The notes under the pieces: model-generated
Database searches by the model: none
What the model saw: the letters and a program-made list of their open reading frames with translations, nothing else
Told to the model about the DNA's origin: nothing
In this document: piece by piece, positions 45,079 to 54,981 of the stretch
Layout: the number at the start of each line of letters is the position of its first letter
How positions within the stretch are numbered: the stretch's first letter is position 1
Position numbers and translations under genes: made by a program
DNA from: Synanceia verrucosa
Taxonomy: Eukaryota; Chordata; Actinopteri; Perciformes; Synanceiidae
Reading direction: 5' to 3'
NCBI GenBank assembly: GCA_029721515.1
Contig: CM056566.1
Coordinates: 24,619,258 to 24,683,257 of the forward strand
DNA: 64,000 nt

Positions 45079-45364
45079 GTAAGATTTCACCTCTTTCATT
45101 TAATTTATTAACATTATTTCATTTATTTTCATTTTCATTTATTTTCATTTAATGACATTGTGATTCAAATCTACATTATTCACTTAATAATACAACTTAT
45201 ATCCCATAATATATAATAATGCACCATTTATTCTACATTTTGTTAATGTTATAGATTTTAGCATACACATCAGTAGCAGTAATACCAGTATCAGTAGGAC
45301 GAGCAGTACTTTTTTTTTTTTTTATCATTACTTATGTTATATTAATATCTTTCCATATCTTCAG

Positions 45365-47494
45365 ATGCTGTCTGGTCTTCACTTTGCTCTGTTGGTCTGT
45401 TTAGCCGGTGGGCTGCTGCCTGCAGGAGTGAATGCAGTGAGTAACAAATACACAAATACTGTGTATAAGTATTTATCAGAACCCAGTATTACCCAGTATT
45501 ACTGTTGAACATGGTACCTGGTCTGAACACATCAAGTACAGGAGCTTTATCACTTCCTTTGGTATGGATGAATGGATGGATGGAACTGCCTGTATAAACA
45601 ATAAAAGCTAAAGTCTGATCCTTGAACTTCTTTTCAGTTTGATCAGTATGGATATCCTCCAGGAGGTCATCCAGGGCCGGGACCAAAGGGATATCCTTCA
45701 TATGGACCTCCATCCTACTACCCACAGAACGACAAAAGCTACTGCTGCCCAGGTCAGTTCAGTATCTCTGACTGATTCCAGTGACAGATTCATGATATTT
45801 GTCTTGTTTTATTCATCTGGAGATGAACTTTTTCTCTTTTGTGTTTCAGCTCGCTGCCCTCCTGGTTGGTTTGAGCTCGGCGATCGCTGCTACTCCTACT
45901 ATGACAAGCCAAAGATTTGGCACGATGCAGAGGTACAGCCGTTGCCATAGTTACCATTAGAAAAGAAAATACCAGGGTTGAAGTATTTCATAAAGTACTA
46001 ATACCAAACATGAAAATACTGTATTAGAGTAAATATTCAGCAATGTAAATGGTTTCTTCAATAGAAGTATGACCAGTAAAATGTAGTTTTTGAGGTATTA
46101 AAACTGAAACTGATTCAACTATTGTACTATTATATCTGTTAACATTATTACTAATGAATCAGTATCATTAACATTATTAAATCTGGAACAATCAATTGGT
46201 TTGATATGAAACTGTCAGTGGACTGATTGACTAAATTGTTTCAGCTATTCTTGAACTGTTGGGAAATTTAACTCCCATCATGTTTTAGAAATTCTTCATG
46301 TGTTTTTTTGTGCAAAAGTCTTACTTTGTAAATAAGAAGTCTGCGCTCTCTGAGTGCTTCTCTAGTTTTTACATGAAACTGTCATATTAATGAAGCTTCT
46401 CATTGTCTCGGTCAGCACCACTGCCTGTCCTTGAGTTCGAATCTGGTCTCCATCCACAAAGAATACGACAGTAACTACCTCAAAACCTACATATACAAAG
46501 TGGCTGGTACCAGGAAGCCTATCTGGACTGGAGGCCATGACGCCGTGACGGTGAGACTTTTACCATCATTTTCATCCTTTTATCATGTAGCTGTTTTTTG
46601 TGTGATTAACTTTTTATTGTCATTTTGTTGCAGAAAGAGAATAAACTAAACCACAAACAGTTCAGCACTTATTAATCCATTGAGATTTGGTGACTTTATG
46701 TGGAGGTTTCTAACATCTTTTTGGCAGCAGTAATGCCCGTTGGGAGAACACGTTTGTTCAGACATGTTAGTTTCAGTGGGATAGTATCATTGAAGAGTAG
46801 CATAGTGGGAAAGCATGGCACAGTTGTACCCAGAACATCAGAAAGAGCAGCACAAACCTCCCAGAAAACCCTCACATCCCTGCATTCCCAGAACATCTGC
46901 ATGTAGGAACCCACGAGTCCATCTGTGCACAGGTTACAATTCAGGGATGAGAAGTGTTTCATGAGATAGGCCTTCCTTGGAGTGAGGTGGTGGTTTGTTT
47001 TAATTGCATGAAAACAGCAAATAATGGTGAATATTTAAGTGAAAAACTCATCTTAAAAGACTAGAACTGTTTTGGAAGATTTGTTGTAGCTCTCAGATTG
47101 ATCAATTGTTCTGCTTTCACTTTGACTTTAAACCAATCCCTCTCTTACAGGAGGGCAAATATTTGTGGAGTGATGGAACTAAATTCAAGTATGGAGGCTT
47201 TGGTCCATCAAAGAAACTAGATCCACTGAGGAACTGCCTGCGGATGAACGCTGGTAAATAAAACGCTTTAAATATTATCAAATAACAAGTATGATATAAC
47301 AAACAACAAGTATGATATAACAAAAAAAACTGTAGCATGTCTGAAAGATAATAAGCTAGACATGAAATTAATATGAAAATGAAGTATTGACTGTAACTGT
47401 CTCTACAGATTACGGTTTGACAGATGAGAAGTGTAACGTGACCCTTCCTTACCTGTGCTGCAAGTTCAGAGGCTCGCAAGAAGGATATCACTAA
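45365..47494 (+). CDS. Secreted C-type lectin-like protein, array copy 4 (long form)
   Basis: Exons: 45365-45436, 45638-45752, 45850-45932, 46416-46550, 47151-47253, 47409-47494 (594 nt, 197 aa). This is the long form. Exon 2 ends GVNA and exon 3 starts FDQ, adding six residues at the signal-peptide/mature boundary. The Tyr/Gly/Pro segment reads GYPPGGHPGPGPKGYPSYG. Exon 5 has SLSSNLVSIHKEYDSNYL, unlike GAN in most copies. Exon 6 has KKLDP where the others have KKPDP, so the loop corresponding to the sugar-specificity triplet loses its proline. Exon 7 has CNVT (sequon) and a unique KFRGS. Intron 2 is short (201 bp). All splice sites and the frame are intact. Confidence 0.9.
46633..47010 (-). 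mobile_element. L1-type LINE scrap in intron 5 of copy 4
   Basis: It is orthologous to 6838-7205, with the minus-strand frame 46696-46962 open. The preceding tract reads GCAGAAAGAGAATAAAC, as in copy 5, versus GCAGATAGAG in copies 1 and 3. Confidence 0.7.
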
Positions 47495-47648
47495 ACATTG
47501 TCTGTTGCAATTATTTCCTTTTTTTCTGTGACAGATGTTTGGATCGATACCACTCTGTCTGAAAGTAAATTTTATCCATTACCATTATTATCCAAAACAA
47601 TCCTTCTTCTCTTCTTTTCTTTATCATATGATCACCTGATCATCACAC

Positions 47649-47654
47649 AATAAA
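47649..47654 (+). terminator. Poly(A) signal of lectin copy 4
   Basis: AATAAA lies 155 nt after the stop, in the conserved CACAATAAAAGACATATTGTG context. Confidence 0.65.
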
Positions 47655-48539
47655 AGACATATTGTGAAAAACTCATTGTCTGTTCCTGACTGTCGTTCTT
47701 TAAAGTGACAAATAAAATAAAGAGCTCTCTCCCACAATCAAATCCACAAGCAGCAGTGAGCAACTTTCAGCTTCTTCTGTCTGAACAAGTGAAACCAACT
47801 TCACTCATTTCATCATGATAATCCACTTTTTTTCATTTACTGTTCTGATACCTGAATTAGGATATCTACCAATGCCAAGAGAATTCCAACAACAGAGCTC
47901 TTTCTTTCAGAAAATTTGTATTAAAATTCAATTTTGCATTTTGTCCAACTTTTCCAAATGTTAATGAAATTGCTGTTTCAAATTTTAGTCTGCTTCTTGA
48001 CCCCAAAATAAAACATCACATTTTTGGTGCAATTTCAACATCACATAAAATAATATTTGTAACATTTTGACTTTCACAAAAACAGTGAAGCTTGAAATTA
48101 ATAATTTTTATACTTCTATAATACTACTACAATACTCAACATGCTGCCATGATTAAAGAGAACAATGTTATACAGATGACACACAACTGTTCAGTTCTGC
48201 TGAACCAAATGATGCCAAAGCGATTCACTCCATCATTTTTTTTCACAGTAAATATATAGGTTAACAGCTACCAATAGATGAGCTCTGTAAGAAATTTCAG
48301 TGATTGATAACATTATTTTAACATTTTTAAAATAACTCCGCCTGAACAGGACAGGAACATTATCAACAGCCTTTTGATGTTATTTGTATTTTTTTTTTAA
48401 TTAAAAAAATGGTTGTGTGTAGCTCAACCCTCTTGTATCACTTCTGGTTGCAAATAAACAAGATGGTGGCTGCCAAAATGGTGAACTCGAGGCTTTGAAA
48501 CGGCAGTGACAAGACAAACATCCAATTATTCACACCCAT
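47655..48539. repeat. Conserved 3' flank, unit 4
   Basis: It is homologous to 36444-37320. Nothing beyond AT-rich noncoding sequence is visible. Confidence 0.55.
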
Positions 48540-49900
48540 AAAACAAATAACGCTGCACCCAAACGACAAGCAGTCGGTCACCAAGGAAGTGAACTCATGC
48601 TTACAACTGGAGAAGGAATTCAGAAGGAAGGTCAAATGGCCAAAATCCAGTATAAGGACAAAGTGAAACAGAAATTAACATCTGGGAATGCCAAGTCGGC
48701 GTGGCAGGATTTAAATATCATGATGGACAGACCCCCCAAACCTGCAGTGATTGACTGCCAGGACCCGTCCTCCTTTGCAGAACAGCTGAATGTTTTCTTC
48801 AGAAGTTTTAACAGTTGATGGATATCAACCAGCTGGAAGCTCCCCAGCCTCAGCTTATCTCAGCAGGCCCTCATCATAGATGAGGTGCTGGAGACCTCCA
48901 TCTTGGGCAAAGTCAACCCGCACAAAGCTTCTGGCCCTGAGAGGCTCAGAGGCGGAGTGCTCAAAGCCTGCTCCACTCAGGTGAGTGGAGTCCTCACCAG
49001 GCTGTTCCAGTGCCTTCTGGACTCTGGCTGCATACCTGACCAATGGAAGGAATTCATCATCATACCGATTCCTAAAAAGACGCAATGCCAAGGACCTCAG
49101 TGTAGGCCAGTTGACCTAACATCGGTGCTGTGTAAATGTCTGCAGACAGTTCTTTGTAACTTCCTGTCCAGCATGGTGGCTGAGAGACTTCATCACTCCA
49201 GTTTGCCTATAAGGCTAAATATAGAGTGGAGGATGCATGTTTGACTCTTTTGGACACAGTGACCAGCCAGCTGGATTCAGTGCACACTCACACCAGGATT
49301 TTATTTGTGGACTTATCCTCTGCTTTTAACACTGTCCACACAGACACACTATTGCACCACCTAGTGGAGCTTCAGGTTCACCCACCACTGGTTTTATGGA
49401 TAAAGGGTTTTTTACAGAACAGGCCACAGCAGGTTTTAGTAAATGGTCTTAAATCCAGTAAGCTGCTTTTAAACAGGACTCCCCAAGGTTGTGTTTTATC
49501 CCCATTCTCTTCTCTGCCTATACCAACAACATTTCCTGTAGCAGAGAAGGAATGACTCCTTTTAAGTATGTTGACACTTTCTGACTACCATCAAGCAGTC
49601 AATACTCTGGTCAGGACATTTCAGGAAAGCTCCCTCAAGCTTAACATCAGCAAGACCAAGGAGCTGTGTTGTGGCAGCAGAGAAACATTTCCCTCAACAC
49701 AGTCAAACATTTTAAACCGATCAGTATAAATGGTCAGGTCGTCGAACAGGTCCAGTCTTTTAAATACCTGGTGACAGAGATAAACACCTCCCTGTCTTTC
49801 TCCCAGCACACAGACTAAGTGTACAAGAAGGCCCAGCAGCGCCTCCACCTGCTGAGGAAGCTCAGGACTTTTAATGTCAGCAAGGAAATTTTAATCATAG
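48540..49900 (+). mobile_element. Rex1/CR1-type LINE, RT region
   Basis: The + strand reads SAWQDLNIMMDRPPKPA, KASGPERLRGGVLKACSTQ, WKEFIIIPIPKK, LFVDLSSAFNTVHTD (motif A) and RTPQGCVLSP (motif B), then a broken catalytic region, KLNISKTKEL, VQSFKYL and KAQQRLHLLRKL. It is the longest RT stretch of this LINE in the array. The Tc1 at 49905 interrupts it. Confidence 0.75.
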
Positions 49901-49904
49901 TTTA

Positions 49905-50622
49905 CATGCACTATATTGCCAAAAGTATTAGCTCACCCATCCAAATACTCAGAATAAGGTGTTCCAATCACGTCCATGGCCACAGGTGTATAAGATCAAG
50001 CACCTGTGCTGGCATTCCGTCTGCATGTCGCAAACGCCACTTAATGAGCTATAGGCACAGTAACTTCAGTCTGACGCGAATGACAGAAGATGTAATCCAG
50101 TTTCAAACATTAAATAAAAAGAAAGAAAGTTAGGCATGCAGATTGCCTTTACAAGCATTTGTGAAAGAATGGGTCGCTCTCAGGAGCTCAGTGAATTCCA
50201 GCGTGGAACTGTGATAGGATGCCACCTGTGCAACAAATTCAGTCATGAAATTTCCTCTCTCCTAAATATTCCACAGTCAACTGTCAGCTGTATTATAAGA
50301 ACGTGGAAGTGTTTGGGAATGACAGCAACTCAGAAAGTGGTAAGCCACGTAAAGTGATGGGGCGGGTTCAGCGGATGTTGAGGCAAATAGTGCGAAGAGG
50401 TCGCCAACTTTCTGCAGCGTCAATCACTACAGACCTCCAAACTTCATGTGGCCTTCAGATTGGCTCAAGAACAGTGCACAGAGAGCTTCATGGAATGGGT
50501 TTCCATGGCCGAGCAGCTGCATCCAAGCCATACATCACCAAGTGCAATGCAAAGCGCCGGATGCAGTGGTGTAAAGCACGCCGCCACTGGACTCTAGAGC
50601 AGTGGAGACGCATTCTCAGTTA
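49905..50622 (+). mobile_element. Tc1-like transposon, 5' part with inverted-repeat end
   Basis: A TA target dinucleotide (49903-49904) is followed by CATGCACTATATTGCCAAAAG, the outer end typical of this Tc1 group, then a leader. The transposase reads MGRSQELSEFQRGTVIGCHL, the helix-turn-helix PQSTVSCIIRTWK, and RGRQLSAASITTDLQTSCG up to LEQWRRILS. The catalytic domain is deleted, and the right end is joined to a minus-strand LINE. It complements the 3'-biased fragments at 38209-38877 and 60655-60837. Confidence 0.85.
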
Positions 50623-51400
50623 ACCTCATCCTCAGTGAATTGGACTGGTTCTGCTGGGTCCAGACAAGGGAGGGCTTCCAGCAAAGTGTCACATTCAGAG
50701 GAGAAACCCTGAATGTCAAAACGGGTATAAAAAGAGTTGAGGTCTTTTTAGAATGATTCTGGGTGTGTTATTGTATATGTGTCAGATTTATTTTCTGGGC
50801 CATTGAGTGTTCTTAATCTTTGAAATGCCTGTTTTGCATTCATGTTTGTAAGATCAATTAGATGTCAGTTCTTCAGTCCTTGCTCATAAAGGCTTGGTGT
50901 TTTTCTTTTAGGCAGTGATTTACATAGGGGCTGATCCAGAGTTTGGTTATTTCTTTATTGTCTTTGCAGCGATTGTGTGGCTAATACAGAAGTTAATGTG
51001 GACTGTAATGACAGAGACTATCACTCAGATCACCCTCTAAGATGTAATGTTGTCTACTGACCACTAAGGGGAGCTGTGACATTGGGGATTATGCCCTTTT
51101 GGTTCCTGTTTGTAAAGTGGAAGTAGTGAGAAGATGTTATTATCAGCAAGTCCAAGGTGGGATCTGAAAAGGAGCGGGATGCATCAGTAATTTTACTGTA
51201 ACACAAATCCAAGATGTTTTTCCCTCTAATGGGAGTATTCACATACTGCTGAAATGATAATAACACAGAGTGCAAGCAGCAGTGAAGTCTGGCCCGGCTG
51301 CCTCGAGGATCAACTGCACTGAAACAACTTCTCAAATTAATTAAGTGAAAACTAAAAGAAGAATTGGAAGATTTTAAAAATAAAAACATTTTTGACAGAA
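50623..51400 (-). mobile_element. Rex1/CR1-type LINE (endonuclease end to RT start)
   Basis: On the minus strand, 51054-51389 reads the endonuclease end with QYVNTPIRGKNILDLCYSK. 50745-51010 is the linker, and 50623-50745 leads into RT. The array is continuous with the same LINE at 40725-41340 and 60838-61830. Confidence 0.65.
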
Positions 51401-51769
51401 AAACTCATGGTAATGGGAGCTATGTGGCTCGATATACATTATTTTACTCAACCTGTTTTTTTCTTTCTCTCGCTCTCTGTACAATAGATAGAAAAGGGGA
51501 AAAAAATACAACCTCCTTCTTAAAAAGCATGAACTGTTTCCTCATTGCTGAAACTAGTTTGGGTTCTTATGAATTCTACTGCTACAACTACAGAGTACTG
51601 CTACTTCTACTGCTTTTACTGAGTACTACTGCTACTACTGATGTAGATCATTAAGGATATCATGTTTTCTGATGCTGGTGGTAAGAGAATCTGTGATTCT
51701 GTGATTTCTGTGATTAAGTAAATTATTTACAACCACTCAAAGGGATCATAGTATCAGATAAAAGGAGGG
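51401..51769. repeat. Array unit 5: conserved noncoding flank
   Basis: It contains (CTACTA)-rich tracts and the unit landmark at 51640. No gene is seen. Confidence 0.55.
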
Positions 51770-52690
51770 AGAAACGGGTGTTGGGCTCCCTCTAGCCAGT
51801 GACGCCACTCCTTGAGTGCCACCTTGATCGTCAGCAGCTTGTGTTCCCCAGACCATAGTTCTGCTCAGCTTCAGACAGGCGGTGGGAGAGGAAGCTTGCA
51901 GAGATGAATCTTATTGTCCACCCGGGACTGTTGAGACAAGATGGCCCCGATACCCATGTTAGATGCGTCCACCTCCATGATGATTTGACAAGACGGGTCC
52001 AGCAGGGCGAGCATGGGGGCCGTGGTGAACAGGGTCTTGAGCTGCAGGAACGCCTTGTCGGCTTCGGGAGACCACTGGAAAGCCTGATGAGGAGAGGTGA
52101 GTGTATGCAGAGGCGCCACCACGGCAGTAGAACTTAACAAATCCTAGGAATTGCTGCTATCCGGGAACTGCCTGCTCTGCAATTGCTTATACCTCAGCCA
52201 GGCCCATTTGGATCCGCCCTGGGGCTACAAGGAAGCCCAGGAAGAATACCTACCTGGAATGAAATTCACACTTTTCTGCTTTGTGGTATAACTGGTTCTG
52301 CAGAAGACGTGTGAGGACCTGCTTTACATGGGATTGGTTTCTCTAGATCCAGAGAGGAGATCAGGGGCCCATTGCAAAAGACTAGGATAAGGGATTAAGT
52401 TGGGCCATCTTGGTTATTCTGGCTCAGGAAAAAGAATGCCGTTGCCATGGTCAATCAGTGAATCTGTGACTAATGACGGGGTCAAAAGAGGAATCCGTGT
52501 GAGCACATTGATCCTGGATTAGTTTCACCTGGTTTGAATCTGTGTCTGCTCATCCTAGCTTGATCTTTGTGCAGCCAATTAAGTCTGTACTCTCTTGTTT
52601 TGGATTGGTTGAGCCCAGCTCAGTCACTGATCCTGGATGTCTGAATTCTACTTTTGTGCAACAGGCCCCAGGATGTTGTCCAAGTACACA
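51770..52690 (-). mobile_element. Ty3/gypsy pol fragment with MITE inside
   Basis: The minus strand reads the YLDNIL box near 52675, a MITE (52365-52668), RT thumb sequence, FQWSPEADKAFLQLKTLFTTAP, IIMEVDASNMGIGAILSQQS (RNase H start, 51871-52140) and the start of LPPPV. The region is better preserved than in unit 4, but the RNase H end is deleted, joining the unit flank at about 51770. Confidence 0.75.
52365..52668. mobile_element. Harbinger-like MITE inside gypsy RT (unit 5 copy)
   Basis: It has the same insertion point and CAG duplication as 42562-42874. It is 304 bp long; internal deletions account for the difference. Confidence 0.65.
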
Positions 52691-53330
52691 AACACAAAAC
52701 GGCATTTATACACAAAATGAAGCTGGAAATGACAAGACTACATGCAGGCATGAGACAAAAATGGGTAATTTAACCAAAACAGACAGAGCATGACACTTGG
52801 GAAAAACACTGTTTCAATCACCAGCCTCACACTTTGACCACTGTGGTTCACCACCTCTCTTCTCTGTCTCTCCCCTGGTCTATGACTCTCCTCCACCTTC
52901 TAACCATGATCAGCTGATGAGCAGAGTGTAAACAGCTGTTGATTGGAGGAGGGGTGATCACCTGGAGGAGCAGAGTAGGGAGGGAAACACACATAGACAC
53001 ACCACAGAGGACACAGCGGTACGAGGACCATTACATCTCCAAACATAGCAGCCATTGAAATAGTGAATCATCCATAGGGCAGAAATCACATTTTTCTCAC
53101 CACTATGCCATCCTGAACTCATCATCCTTACCAAAGCAAACCTTGATTCGTGTCACCTGTTGATGTTATTACTTGCTCACAATTGACACTATTTGATCAA
53201 TTCTCCATTTATTGGTAATAAATTTTTTCATTTATCACCAGCAGTTTTCCGTCCATTTGTCAACTCAGAAAGATCACTGTTTCAGAACCCACTACTTAAT
53301 GTGTGTTAGATTAAATGTCAGCATGTTCCT
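52691..53330. repeat. Noncoding block of units 4-6 (unit 5 copy)
   Basis: It is homologous to 42901-43500. Short open frames differ between copies, so none is supported as coding. Confidence 0.45.
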
Positions 53331-53969
53331 CCGAATTAGAGCTGGTGCCCCAAATTAAGACACAACTCCAGAACTAATAATCAGTAGTTAATTCTGTTAA
53401 AAAATTATAATTCCTTTTATTAATTTTTAAAGGTGTGTGGTTTAATGCTGCACCGAGTACAACTACTACAGATTGATTGATTGATTGATTGATTGACTGA
53501 TTGATCGTACTCTAGCTGGCACTGACAATGGTTTATCAGCTTCCTGCCAGCTGTTCATGTTAACTGTCAGCAGCTGAATGTTAAACAACAAACTAAAAAA
53601 AAACCTGCTGACATCCGACATGTTAAAGTATTTCCCGAACAGACGTCATCACCTTACTGTTGTACTACTACAATAGGAGGGCGTTTTCCAGCTGTGATTA
53701 AGTGTAATAATGGCTGCAGCTAATTATTTCTTTCATTCCCCGTGATTCTGTCTTTTCTTCTTAAAGGCTGAAGTGACAGCTTTAACATCAGCCAACAGAA
53801 ATCCACTTCATTGTGATTAAAACCTCCCATAAATAAAACAGAAAGATGTTCCTCATACCTGCAGAACTATTATTCAAAGCTAAACACATATTGATAGATT
53901 CATACTTTTATGAATAATTATTTCAGAGGTCTGTCATGAATAAACATCCATAAATGTGAAAGTAGTGTT
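53331..53969. repeat. Array unit 5: flank with (TTGA)n
   Basis: It includes an AT-rich stretch, a (TTGA)n tract at about 53471-53505, and then the common flank through AGGAGGGCGTTTTCCAGCTG. No gene is seen. Confidence 0.6.
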
Positions 53970-54104
53970 TTTAGTATAATAAAAGTTTAAAACTATCAGT
54001 AATTGGACAAAAGTAGTATTTTAGTGATGTAAACCTTTAAAACTATCAGTACTTCGACAGAAGGTAGTGTTATAGTGGAAAAAAAATCTTTCAAACTACC
54101 AGTA
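53970..54104. repeat. 51-bp minisatellite, about 2.7 degenerate copies
   Basis: These are degenerate units of the minisatellite. The last is cut by the tail GGTCTGCGCTCTCTGAGTGC of the dispersed palindromic repeat at about 54106-54130. Confidence 0.65.
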
Positions 54105-54371
54105 GGTCTGCGCTCTCTGAGTGCTTTTCCAGTTTTGTTATTTTTCTGTAAAACAGTAAAGTTGAAAATACCCGGATAACAACAATCATTATATTTTATC
54201 ATTAAATATATCACTTTGATTAAAGAGCTTGCTCATACTGGTGGATTAACCATTACAGAAATATATTAAAATATTCTCCAGGAATAATGTTAATTTAGAG
54301 CAGTGGTGGTAAAAAACTGACACTGGCTGGAGGATAATAAATCTGTTAAACACTGTTTGCTGTTTCACAAA
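54105..54371. other. Shortened unit 5 flank
   Basis: The stretch between minisatellite and promoter is reduced to about 270 bp by deletion. It has no Rex3 or gypsy insert. A repeat tail (54106-54130) and the CAGTGGTGGTAAAA tract remain. Confidence 0.55.
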
Positions 54372-54722
54372 ATTTACATCCATTTCAGGACTATTAGACC
54401 ACTGAGATTCTTTGTTCCAGCTGATGTCACGCTATGGAGGAAATGCTGAGGCCTTTGAACTCATCATGATGCTGTTTACTTTATTATCAGAGTAATTAAA
54501 TGAGACACAACTATTACTACATTCCATAAGTCTGTAATTATAAAATACAATGTTACAATGGAGGCTGTAATTAAAGGTGTGGCTGCAGCAGCCTCACATG
54601 GTCATCTTTACATATTTCAGTTGTTGCAGCGTTCTCATAAACTATATAAAGAGGAAGTTCTCTGTCAGCTGTCAGACATCAGCTGCTTCTTCCTCGCTGT
54701 GTCCTCACCACCTCAGAAAAAG
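54372..54722 (+). promoter_or_regulatory. Promoter and noncoding exon 1 of lectin copy 5
   Basis: TATATAAA is at 54643-54650. Exon 1 runs from about 54674 to 54722, with donor GTAAGA. Conserved sequence starts near 54372 directly after a deletion joint. Confidence 0.75.
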
Positions 54723-54981
54723 GTAAGATTTCACCTCTTTCATTTAATTTATTAGCATCATTTCATCTATTTTCATTTTCATTCATTTTCATTTCACTTC
54801 ATTGTTCTTCAAATCTACATTATTCACTTTATACTCCAGCTTATATCCCACAAGATATGTAGCATTTATTCTATGTTTTGTTAATGTTTTAGATTTGAGC
54901 ATAAATATCAGTAGCAGTAGTACTAAAAGTAGTTGTTTTTGTCATTACTTATGTTATATTAATATCTTTTCATATTTTCAG

